Source: Rheinheimera sp. (GTDB lineage Bacteria; Pseudomonadota; Gammaproteobacteria; Enterobacterales; Alteromonadaceae). From it: a stretch of DNA of 10,000 bases. Below, piece after piece: positions 1 through 6,944 of the stretch. A model generated the notes under the pieces. That model was not told the origin of the DNA and made no database searches. It saw only the letters and a list, made by a program, of their open reading frames with translations. The stretch is from contig NZ_JAIWOI010000237.1 in NCBI RefSeq assembly GCF_020217005.1, positions 1 through 10,000 of the forward strand, in the 5' to 3' direction. Position numbers and translations under genes: made by a program. The stretch's first letter is position 1. Every line of letters starts with the position of its first letter.

Positions 1-1346
1 TCACCTACATGCTGACAGATAATCTGACGTTAAAAGCAGGTCTACATTATAAAGATTTTAGTTTTGAAACCTATGAAGCGCGTCGTCAAACAGAAAACGG
101 GGCGGGTATAGTCTATACGGCCGACCTGCTGAAACAATACAATTCCGGTTTAGGTAGCCAACCTGTCTGGTTAGTACCTGATTTTGCGGCTATTGATGCT
201 CAATACGACATCTACAGTAACACTGGAGCTTTTGTTGTGAGTTCCGACTTCCGCCGCCCTGATAACTACTCAGCGGACGAAAAAACTCTGGGGGCTTATC
301 TGCAACTTGGGTTTGATACAGACGTCGCCGATATGCCACTGCGCGGTAATATAGGGTTACGTCAGGTGAAAACAGATCAGAGCTCAACAGCCTGGGCGAC
401 CTTTGCCAGCACTCCGACTCAAATTACAGCAGAACATGACTATAACGAGTTATTGCCCTCGTTAAATCTGGCCTTAGAGCCATGGGACGACGTGATCATA
501 CGTTTTGGCGCGGCAGAAGTGATGGCCAGAGCTGGTTTAGGCGCCATTCGGCCTGATGTTTCAGTCTCGGTCTCCGGCGGCAGCAGGTCAGTATCTGGCG
601 GTAACCCGAAACTGGAACCCACTAAAGCTCAAACCTATGACTTAGGTTTTGAATTTTATTTCTCAGACGAATCCATGTTAGGTGTGGCGTTTTTCTTCAA
701 AGATATAGACAGCCATGTCCAAACCTTACGTGAAACTAAAGCTTTCACTGCAACCGGCTTACCTGTACAGGCGGCTATTGATGCTTGTACAGCGGGACCA
801 GGTTACAACGCAGACTGTAATGAGAACGTCGATTGGCAGGTGACTACGCCTCTGAACGGTCCTGGCGGTGATTTAAAAGGTATGGAAGTCAGCTACCAAT
901 TGCCATTCACGTTCCTGCCGGATTTCTGGAACAGATTTGGCTTTATTGGTAACTACACTTATGTTGATGCTCAGATGGACTATATCAGTGCAGCAGGCGT
1001 GGTGCAGGCAACACGAGACTTAAACGGCTTGTCAAAAAATACCTCAGCCGCCACTCTTTACTATGAACATGAAGCTTTAAATGCCCGTGTATCCATGGCA
1101 AAACGTGGTAAATACCTGACGACAGCAATAGGCCGCGACAACAACGATATGGAAGGTACCAATGCGACAACCAACGTTGATGCTTCGGTCTCCTATGCGT
1201 TAAACGACAATTGGAAAATCAGTTTTGAAGCACTGAACCTGACTGACGAAGTCGATGATCAATGGGTAGATTCAGCCGGTAATCGTCTGACCTATTACCA
1301 TGAAACAGGCCGCCAGTATTACTTAGGCGCTCAATACAAGTTCTGA
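1..1346 (+). CDS. TonB-dependent outer-membrane receptor, C-terminal part
   Basis: This is the C-terminal part of an outer-membrane receptor that uses TonB/ExbBD energy to import a ligand. The frame is open from the left edge (first full codon at base 3), so the plug domain and part of the barrel lie outside; the ATG at 9 is an internal Met. About 447 residues remain. They show alternating strand-like segments rich in aromatics and Asn/Asp, a late motif ALNLTDEVDD, and the ending YYLGAQYKF with terminal Phe, the usual signal for barrel assembly. The NGLSKNTSAATLYYE region resembles the large proteobacterial receptor family often found beside glycan genes (TIGR01782 type). Cys codons at 786-788 and 816-818 could form a disulfide in an outer loop. 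Next to pectin enzymes, the likely ligand is a pectin or rhamnogalacturonan oligosaccharide; that ligand is inferred from context. The barrel class is secure. Confidence 0.9.
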   Translation, partial: TYMLTDNLTLKAGLHYKDFSFETYEARRQTENGAGIVYTADLLKQYNSGLGSQPVWLVPDFAAIDAQYDIYSNTGAFVVSSDFRRPDNYSADEKTLGAYLQLGFDTDVADMPLRGNIGLRQVKTDQSSTAWATFASTPTQITAEHDYNELLPSLNLALEPWDDVIIRFGAAEVMARAGLGAIRPDVSVSVSGGSRSVSGGNPKLEPTKAQTYDLGFEFYFSDESMLGVAFFFKDIDSHVQTLRETKAFTATGLPVQAAIDACTAGPGYNADCNENVDWQVTTPLNGPGGDLKGMEVSYQLPFTFLPDFWNRFGFIGNYTYVDAQMDYISAAGVVQATRDLNGLSKNTSAATLYYEHEALNARVSMAKRGKYLTTAIGRDNNDMEGTNATTNVDASVSYALNDNWKISFEALNLTDEVDDQWVDSAGNRLTYYHETGRQYYLGAQYKF

Positions 1347-1410
1347 TTTATCCCTCGAACCTGAAGCTGCAGCTTTGCTGACCAGGCCTAATGTTGAGGC
1401 AAGCGTAAAA

Positions 1411-1443
1411 CCCCAATCACAGAGCACCACTATGTGATTGGGG
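1411..1443 (+). terminator. Perfect 11-bp hairpin after the receptor gene
   Basis: CCCCAATCACA (1411-1421) pairs perfectly with TGTGATTGGGG (1433-1443) around an 11-base loop, 65 bases after the receptor stop. It is a strong stem, but the + strand continues CATCGCTCCC rather than with a run of T, so it is not a textbook intrinsic terminator in this direction. The TAAAA just before it would give a short U run only for minus-strand transcription, where no gene is present. It most likely ends the receptor mRNA or protects its 3' end. Confidence 0.4.
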
Positions 1444-1495
1444 CATCGCTCCCTTGTCGCCTCGCTGCACCATCAAATCCGTTGGATAAAAGCAA

Positions 1496-1528
1496 ATGAA
1501 TGAGCCAGTGATGGTAACGTTGGCGTGA
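1496..1528 (+). CDS. Possible 10-codon leader peptide (speculative)
   Basis: A short frame, ATG at 1496 to TGA at 1526-1528, would encode MNEPVMVTLA. A GGA at 1484-1486 lies nine bases before the ATG and could act as a weak ribosome-binding site. Its stop codon falls inside the left arm (1524-1531) of the hairpin that precedes the DUF4861-GH105 gene, so a ribosome finishing here would cover that arm. The peptide is not enriched in one amino acid, so classical amino-acid attenuation is not suggested. A frame this short occurs easily by chance; it is listed only for its position. Confidence 0.15.
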   Translation: MNEPVMVTLA

Positions 1529-1570
1529 CTTACAGCCTGGCCCTGCAAGTCACGATTTTATTTCTACTTT
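1524..1570 (+). terminator. Terminator-like hairpin with U-rich tail in the leader of the DUF4861-GH105 gene
   Basis: CGTGACTT (1524-1531) pairs perfectly with AAGTCACG (1547-1554). After one A/C mismatch the stem continues CAG (1533-1535) with CTG (1543-1545), closing a 7-base loop. ATTTTATTTCTACTTT (1555-1570) follows directly, giving the U-rich tail of an intrinsic terminator. It ends only 17 bases before the GTG at 1588. That leaves no room for a normal promoter between the two, so transcripts of the next gene probably cross it. It may be a partial terminator between receptor and enzymes, or an attenuator; see the finding on alternative pairing. Confidence 0.55.
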
Positions 1571-1576
1571 GACAAC

Positions 1577-1580
1577 AGGT
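1577..1580 (+). promoter_or_regulatory. Ribosome-binding site choosing the GTG start at 1588
   Basis: AGGT at 1577-1580, within ACAGGTAATAGCC, has its AGG eight bases before the GTG at 1588 but seventeen before the in-frame ATG at 1597. The spacing favours GTG. Both starts would give a workable lipoprotein signal peptide. Confidence 0.5.
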
Positions 1581-1587
1581 AATAGCC

Positions 1588-4047
1588 GTGACTTCGATGT
1601 TTAAAAGCCCATTGCTGATCTCCAGCCTCAGCTTAAGTTTTTTAGTAGCGTGCAGCGAACCAGCACCAACTGAGCAACAAGCTGCAACACCAAACCAGAC
1701 CAAACCTATTGCGACATTGAGCATTCATAACCCTTCCGACTTCTCGCGCCCACAAGAGGCGATTTATATTGCGGCCAGCGACTTAGGTCTGGCAGAAGCT
1801 GACGTACAGAATTCCGGCTTTATCGCCAGCAGCGACAAAGGGCTGTTAGCCTCGCAGTGGATAGACCGCAATGCCGATGGTCAAAAAGATACCTTGCTGC
1901 TCAGCCCCAGCCTGGCGGCAGGCGAAACATTACAGCTGCAGATCACCGCTGGTACAGCAGCTGAACTACCAAAACAAACACAAGCCGAAATTTCGCAAAA
2001 AACCGGCGGAGAGTGGCAAGGAAAAACCTATGTTGGTGGTCATTTTGAAAATGTCAGTAACCTGACACCACCGCCCCACTACACAGATCACAGTGAATTT
2101 ATTCGTTACGAAGGCCCGGGCATTGAGTCTGATAAAGTGGCGTACCGCATTTATCTGGACTGGCGTAACGGCTTTGACATTTTTGGTAATAAAACCGGCA
2201 AGCCGGTGCTGGATCAAATAGGTCAGGATGGCTACAGCTCCTACCATGAAATGTTGCCATGGGGCACAGATGTGCTCAAAGTCGGCAAAGCAGTGGGGGC
2301 TGGTGGTTTTGGTTACTGGGATGGCAGCAAAGTAGAAAGAGTCTCGAAGCTGGACGGTCATACAGTCCATATCATCGAAAATGGCCCTTTGTATTCAGCA
2401 CTGACCATAGACTATAAAAACTGGCAAATCGCCGGTAAAACTCTGGATGTGAAAGCTCATTTGTCGATGACAGCAGGCAGCCGTTTACTGCATAACCGCC
2501 TGACCTTAAGCCAGCCACTGGATAATCTGGCGCTGGGTATTGTCAAACTACCTGATACTCAACTGCTGACAGGCACGCTGGAAAGCAGTGGCCATACCTA
2601 CACTTACCTCGCGACCTATGGTAAACAAAGTCTGGATGGTGCCAATTTAGGCATGGCGATTTTATTTAAACGCGGCAAACTGGAACAACTGACCACGGAC
2701 GAGTTTAACCACGTAGCAGTGATGAATGTCTCTGGCCAGCATCTGGAGTATTACCTGCTCGGCGCCTGGCAACATGAACTGAATGGCATTACTAACCAAC
2801 AGCAGTTTGTCGAATATCTGCAACAGGAAGTAGAACGGCTAACTTTAACGCCTCGTTTGAGTTTAAAAACTGAAATCACCAAGGCGCAAACAAGTCAGCC
2901 CATGACCAGCGAACGGGCTTTATACTGGAGCCAACAGCTGGCTAACTCTGAATTGAAACGCCAGGCTGGCCAGTATTATTGGGGTGGCTGGGATACAGAG
3001 CGCGACAGACCTGTCAGTTTTGAATACACCACAGGGTTGTTGATCCAGGCTTTTGATGATTTAAATAAATATGCCGCAAACCCGGCTTATCAGGCCGTGA
3101 TCGACAAAATGGCCGATAGCTTTGTTGCTGCTGACGGCACCATCCACAGTTATGACGCCAGCAAATTTAATATCGACAGTATTAATAGCGGGAATTCGCT
3201 GCTTCGGGTCTATGAACAGACCAAAGAGTCAAAATATCAACTGGCAGTTCAAGCCTTACGCGAACAATTAAAGCATCATCCGAAAACCTCAAACGGCGCA
3301 TTTTGGCATAAACAAGTTTACCCACATCAGCTCTGGTTAGACGGAGTTTATATGGGCATGCCGTTTTTGGCCTATTACAGCAGTCTGTTTGAGCAAGGTG
3401 CCAGCCTGGAGCAGGTGGTGCACGAGTTTGAAGTCACCCGTGAGCAGTTACGTGACGACAAAACAGGTTTGTATTTCCACGCCTGGGATGAGTCCAAACA
3501 AATGGACTGGGCCGATAAAACGACGGGCCGTTCTGCCTACTTCTGGGGTCGCGCTGTGGGTTGGCTAAGTATGGCGCTGGTGGATGTGCTGGATTATATC
3601 CCAGCGGATAACACAGAATTACGCCAGCCACTGCTGGCTATGGTGACTGAACTGGCAGCAGATTTAGCCAAATATCAGGATGCTGAAACAGGCGTCTGGT
3701 ATCAGATCCTGGATAAAGCCGGTGAACGTGGTAACTATCTGGAATCAAGCGGCAGCAGCATGTTTGTCTACTTTTATGCCAAAGCCATCAACAAAGGCTA
3801 TTTACCGAAAGAGCAGTATCTGCAGATCAGTAAAAATGCCTGGCAAGGCCTGTTAAATGAATTTGTACTGGTGCATCCGGATGGCAGTATCAGCCTGACG
3901 AACATGGTACAAGTTGCAGGTTTAGGTGCGGGAAGGGATGGCAGCTATCACTATTACATGAGTGAACCTATCTACCGCAACGACAGTAAAGGCACAGGGC
4001 CTTTTATTATGGCTGGTGTGCAAATGTCTAAGCTATTAAAAGACTAG
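1588..4047 (+). CDS. Lipoprotein with DUF4861 domain fused to GH105 unsaturated rhamnogalacturonyl hydrolase
   Basis: 819 residues. A lipoprotein signal peptide ends in the lipobox LVAC, with Cys22 lipidated and Ser after it, which favours the outer membrane. A low-complexity linker (about 23-40) precedes a DUF4861-type domain (about 41-430), recognised by FIRYEGPG (171-178) and YRIYLDWRNGFDIFG (186-200). Residues about 445-819 form a full-length GH105 domain. It contains QLWLDGVYMGMPFLAYY, with Asp585 matching the catalytic acid/base of YteR-type enzymes, HAWDES from His631, FWGRAVGW (652-659), YLESSGS (717-723) and GSYHYYMSEP (785-794). GH105 enzymes remove the 4,5-unsaturated uronyl residue from lyase-made rhamnogalacturonan oligosaccharides. 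I know of no firm biochemical role for DUF4861; linkage to GH105 suggests the same substrate. The next gene begins four bases downstream, so they are probably co-transcribed and co-regulated. The GH105 call is firm, the exact substrate inferred. Confidence 0.9.
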   Translation: MTSMFKSPLLISSLSLSFLVACSEPAPTEQQAATPNQTKPIATLSIHNPSDFSRPQEAIYIAASDLGLAEADVQNSGFIASSDKGLLASQWIDRNADGQKDTLLLSPSLAAGETLQLQITAGTAAELPKQTQAEISQKTGGEWQGKTYVGGHFENVSNLTPPPHYTDHSEFIRYEGPGIESDKVAYRIYLDWRNGFDIFGNKTGKPVLDQIGQDGYSSYHEMLPWGTDVLKVGKAVGAGGFGYWDGSKVERVSKLDGHTVHIIENGPLYSALTIDYKNWQIAGKTLDVKAHLSMTAGSRLLHNRLTLSQPLDNLALGIVKLPDTQLLTGTLESSGHTYTYLATYGKQSLDGANLGMAILFKRGKLEQLTTDEFNHVAVMNVSGQHLEYYLLGAWQHELNGITNQQQFVEYLQQEVERLTLTPRLSLKTEITKAQTSQPMTSERALYWSQQLANSELKRQAGQYYWGGWDTERDRPVSFEYTTGLLIQAFDDLNKYAANPAYQAVIDKMADSFVAADGTIHSYDASKFNIDSINSGNSLLRVYEQTKESKYQLAVQALREQLKHHPKTSNGAFWHKQVYPHQLWLDGVYMGMPFLAYYSSLFEQGASLEQVVHEFEVTREQLRDDKTGLYFHAWDESKQMDWADKTTGRSAYFWGRAVGWLSMALVDVLDYIPADNTELRQPLLAMVTELAADLAKYQDAETGVWYQILDKAGERGNYLESSGSSMFVYFYAKAINKGYLPKEQYLQISKNAWQGLLNEFVLVHPDGSISLTNMVQVAGLGAGRDGSYHYYMSEPIYRNDSKGTGPFIMAGVQMSKLLKD

Positions 4048-4051
4048 AGCT

Positions 4052-5746
4052 ATGGCAGTTCTACTCAAGCTGCTGAGTGCACTGGCGCTCAGCGTTTTAT
4101 GCCTGAACCTGCACGCCAGTGAGCAACCACTACGCTTGCAGGTTGCTTTAGATGGCTCAGCGCCTTTTCGGTCTGTGCAGCAGGCGCTGGATTCTTTACC
4201 TGCCACCAAGCAATGGGCCTTCATTGAAATTGGCCCAGGCATTTATAAAGAAAAACTCTACCTGACACGCGACAAAGTAGTGCTGGCTGGCAGCGGCAAA
4301 ACCAGTACCACTATAGAATTTCCGGAACTTCGTAAAAACCATTTAAAACAGCAGCCAGACGACTGGGGCTCAGCTGTGGTGAATATCAAAGCCTCAGATA
4401 TAGTGCTGTTAGATTTAACTGTATTTAACAGCTATGGCGCTTTACATGGCGATCATGACCATCAGTTTGCTATTCGGGGTTTTGAGCAGGCTAACCGCAT
4501 TATCACCGACCAATGTCGTGTCATTGCAGGAGGTGCCGACAGCTTGAGCCTGTGGAATAAAAAGGGGATGTATTACCACAGCAACTGTTACTTTGAAGGC
4601 CATGTCGATTATGTATGTCCACGCGGCACCGCCTGGATCACCCAGAGTCAGTTTTATAGTCAGGCCACCGAAGCCTCACTCTGGCACGATGGCGAGTTGG
4701 ACACAAATGCGAAGTTAGTGGTCACAGACTCTGGTTTCTCCGGTATTCAGGGGTTTTTACTGGGCCGCCGTCATTACGATGCTCAGTTTTACCTAAAGAA
4801 TAATAACTACTCCCCCCTGATGGCAGACCAGCCGATATTCCGCAAAACCTATCCGGATGACCCCAGCCGCGACAGAGCCAACTTATGGGGTGAACGTAGT
4901 TATTTCAGCGGTTCTAAAGGTGCTGATTACCGCTGGATAAAAGACAACTGGCCGAAAGGCGCACCAAAAATCAATGCAGACTGGGTTTATCAGGGCCAGT
5001 GGCAACCAGAACAGGTGTTACAGCAAGCCCGCAGTTGGCTTAGCGCTAAAGCACAACTGGCCCCCACTAAACTTTATCTGGTGGGCGACTCCACTATGGC
5101 TGACAAAACCAATCTTGCTTATCCGGAGCGCGGCTGGGGCCAGTTATTGCCTGAATTTATGCTGCCGCAGTTACAAATCATCAACTTAGCTGCTAATGGC
5201 CGCAGTACCTTACGTTTTTTAAATGAAGGCCGCTGGCAAATGCTGCTGGACGAGCTGCAAGCCGGTGATTATGTGTTGATCCAGTTTGGCCATAATGATC
5301 AAAAACAAGACGACCCAAAACGATACGCTGAAGTGAATACGCGTTACCCTGAATTGTTGCAGCAGTTTATCCGCGAGGTCAAAGCCAAAGCCGCTATTCC
5401 GATGCTGGCAAGCTCAATCTGCAGACGGAATTTTAATGGCAAGACACTGGAGCGGGATTTAGCAGATTACGCAGCACAAGCTAAACAGCAAGCTGCATTG
5501 GCGCAGATCGACTTTTTTGATTTGCAGCAGCACAGCTGCAATTTATGGCAAGACTTAGGTCCTACCGATAGTCAGCCTTATTTTATTCACGTGCCTGCTG
5601 GTTTGTATCAGAAGTTTCCGGATGGAAAGCTTGATAATACCCACTTGTCAGTGCAAGGGGCTTCTAAAGTAGCGCAGCTTTTTGTGTACGACTTACAAAA
5701 GCAACAGCATCCTCTTGCCAGGTACCTTTACCGCTCTAAGCTCTAG
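4052..5746 (+). CDS. Secreted CE8 pectinesterase-like / CE12 rhamnogalacturonan acetylesterase fusion
   Basis: 564 residues with a cleavable signal peptide (likely cut after LHA, residue 22), so periplasmic or secreted. Residues about 30-315 are a beta-helix of the CE8 pectin methylesterase type: GIYKE (63-67), Gln138, Asp163 in GGADSL, Asp186 in HVDYVC and Arg239 in LLGRRH correspond to the family's conserved sites. The usual QDTL reads ADSL and LGRPW reads LGRRH, so this is a divergent subfamily. Residues about 335-564 are an SGNH hydrolase of the CE12 type: GDST with nucleophile Ser347, Gly383 in ANGRST, GHND (413-416), and Asp528/His531 in DNTHLS. The protein should remove methyl and acetyl esters from pectin fragments, helping the GH105 upstream. 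The start lies four bases after the previous stop with no clear ribosome-binding site, suggesting translational coupling. The CE12 activity call is stronger than the CE8 one. Confidence 0.88.
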   Translation: MAVLLKLLSALALSVLCLNLHASEQPLRLQVALDGSAPFRSVQQALDSLPATKQWAFIEIGPGIYKEKLYLTRDKVVLAGSGKTSTTIEFPELRKNHLKQQPDDWGSAVVNIKASDIVLLDLTVFNSYGALHGDHDHQFAIRGFEQANRIITDQCRVIAGGADSLSLWNKKGMYYHSNCYFEGHVDYVCPRGTAWITQSQFYSQATEASLWHDGELDTNAKLVVTDSGFSGIQGFLLGRRHYDAQFYLKNNNYSPLMADQPIFRKTYPDDPSRDRANLWGERSYFSGSKGADYRWIKDNWPKGAPKINADWVYQGQWQPEQVLQQARSWLSAKAQLAPTKLYLVGDSTMADKTNLAYPERGWGQLLPEFMLPQLQIINLAANGRSTLRFLNEGRWQMLLDELQAGDYVLIQFGHNDQKQDDPKRYAEVNTRYPELLQQFIREVKAKAAIPMLASSICRRNFNGKTLERDLADYAAQAKQQAALAQIDFFDLQQHSCNLWQDLGPTDSQPYFIHVPAGLYQKFPDGKLDNTHLSVQGASKVAQLFVYDLQKQQHPLARYLYRSKL

Positions 5747-5753
5747 TCGGTAT

Positions 5754-6941
5754 CTACCCCATAAGCCAGTCACGGGTTCTGGCACTGGTTTTTACCAGTT
5801 GCCAGCTTTCGCAGCCATTAAAACTGGCATAGTCGACCACAGCTTTGGTCAGTGCCGCTTTTAATGCATCCGTCAGTTTTACCTGCTCATCCAGCACTAA
5901 ATGCTGCAGCAATAAGGTTTTGCTGGCTCTGTCTGCTTTCACATCCACCTGGCCTATAAACTGGTCTTTATACAAGATAGGCAAGCTGTAATAGCCAATC
6001 TGGCGCTTGGCCGCCGGCACATACACTTCAATCTGGTAATCAAAATTAAACAGCTGCATTAATCGGTCACGCTGAATCACTAAGTTATCAAAAGGCGACA
6101 GCAACCAGACTTTATTCGGCACTTTTGCGGCTAATTTGTCAGTAAGCACTAACTGGGGCCTGTAATACCAGACTTTCCCATCCAGCAGAAAACTCTGCAG
6201 CCTGCCCTGCTCCAGTTGCTGTTGCAATTGGCTCTTCAATGCGGCTTGCATATTTTTCCGCAAATAACCTATCTGCTGTACTGTGGCCACAGCCTGGCTT
6301 TGCAGACAACGATCTATTAAATAATCGGCAAACTCTGCCTCCGTAGGTGGCACCTGATCTCTATGATCAGGCCAGACCCGCTCTGTCAGATCATAGACTT
6401 TTTGAAACTTATCCCGCCGCGCCACCATCAGCTTGCCTTGCATAAACAGCTGCTCCAGCGCCTGTTTGGCCGGTTGCCAGTCCCACCAGGCCCCATTTTT
6501 TTGGCCTGAGTTAATTGAATCAGTGACAAAGTCACTGGCTTTCAGTGGCCCTTCGGCCGTCACCCGCGCCAATACTTCGTTCATCAATTGTTGTTCGGGG
6601 TTAAACCAGTGGTTGGTTCCGTTTTGCAGCAATAGCTTACGCTGCAAACTAAAGCGATAATCTTCGGCGGGTAAAAATGCCGCGGCATGCGACCAGTATT
6701 CAAAACTTTGTTTGTACTCCAGCGCTTTATCCAACATGGACTGCTGATAGTTTTTTACTCTGTTGTAGAGCACATGATGGTGGGCTCGTTCCACTACGTA
6801 TATCGAATCAAGCTGCACATAACTAATTTGCTTAATCACGTCGGCTACAGCAGCTTTTCCCTGAGCAGGCTTGAGCAAGCCTTGTTGCCGCAGAATCAAC
6901 TGGCGTAACTCTTTAGGACTAAAAGGGCAAGCAGAGGTCAT
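5754..6941 (-). CDS. ycaQ: YcaQ/AlkX-type DNA glycosylase (winged-helix, HTH_42 family)
   Basis: 395 residues, close to the roughly 410 of E. coli YcaQ. The family repairs bulky N7-alkylpurines and interstrand crosslinks by cleaving the glycosidic bond, using a QxD motif. Here that motif is QLD (Gln43, Asp45) in SYVQLDSIYVVERAHHHVL, followed by the typical HHHVLYNRV and FEYWSHAAAFLP segments. Further support is WLLSPFDNLVIQRDR and YEVYVPAAKRQIGYYSLPIL-like sequence in the C-terminal half. No signal peptide or membrane segment is seen, so it is cytoplasmic. The ATG at 6941 lies three bases after the trmN6 stop, and its ribosome-binding site (TAAGG, read on the minus strand) lies inside the end of trmN6, so the two genes form an operon. 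Its stop is seven bases from the stop of the convergent esterase gene. The family call is confident; substrate details come from E. coli and Streptomyces relatives. Confidence 0.88.
   Translation of the reverse strand: MTSACPFSPKELRQLILRQQGLLKPAQGKAAVADVIKQISYVQLDSIYVVERAHHHVLYNRVKNYQQSMLDKALEYKQSFEYWSHAAAFLPAEDYRFSLQRKLLLQNGTNHWFNPEQQLMNEVLARVTAEGPLKASDFVTDSINSGQKNGAWWDWQPAKQALEQLFMQGKLMVARRDKFQKVYDLTERVWPDHRDQVPPTEAEFADYLIDRCLQSQAVATVQQIGYLRKNMQAALKSQLQQQLEQGRLQSFLLDGKVWYYRPQLVLTDKLAAKVPNKVWLLSPFDNLVIQRDRLMQLFNFDYQIEVYVPAAKRQIGYYSLPILYKDQFIGQVDVKADRASKTLLLQHLVLDEQVKLTDALKAALTKAVVDYASFNGCESWQLVKTSARTRDWLMG
5781..5803. terminator. Hairpin in the 3' end of ycaQ, possible end signal for the pectin mRNA
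   Basis: ACTGGT (5784-5789) pairs with ACCAGT (5794-5799) around a TTTT loop; beyond one bulged T, GGC (5781-5783) pairs with GCC (5801-5803). It lies 35 bases past the esterase stop, inside the coding end of the convergent ycaQ gene. The seven bases between the genes have no room for a terminator. No clear U run follows on either strand, so a terminator role is tentative. Confidence 0.3.
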
Positions 6942-6944
6942 GAG

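Noticed and set aside
1364..1375. Perfect 12-base palindrome AAGCTGCAGCTT just after the receptor gene
   Set aside because: Two or three such palindromes are expected by chance in 10 kb, it makes a poor RNA hairpin, and no promoter elements flank it.
1569..1598. Perfect TTGACA at 1569-1574, resembling a -35 box
   Set aside because: A -10 box at normal spacing would fall inside the coding start (about 1592-1597) and no good match is there, so it cannot drive the gene starting at 1588.
1966..2370. 134-codon open frame on the minus strand inside the DUF4861 region
   Set aside because: It lies opposite a well-supported coding domain, has no family resemblance, and looks like a by-product of the codon use of the real gene.
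4036..4060. Possible frameshift or fusion point between the GH105 and esterase genes
   Set aside because: Both proteins are complete: GH105 ends after its normal last motif and the esterase starts with its own signal peptide, so they are separate genes four bases apart.
5733..5746. Short tandem repeat GCTCTAaGCTCTA at the end of the esterase gene
   Set aside because: Only six-base units that are part of the final codons; too short to mean an attachment site or a duplication.
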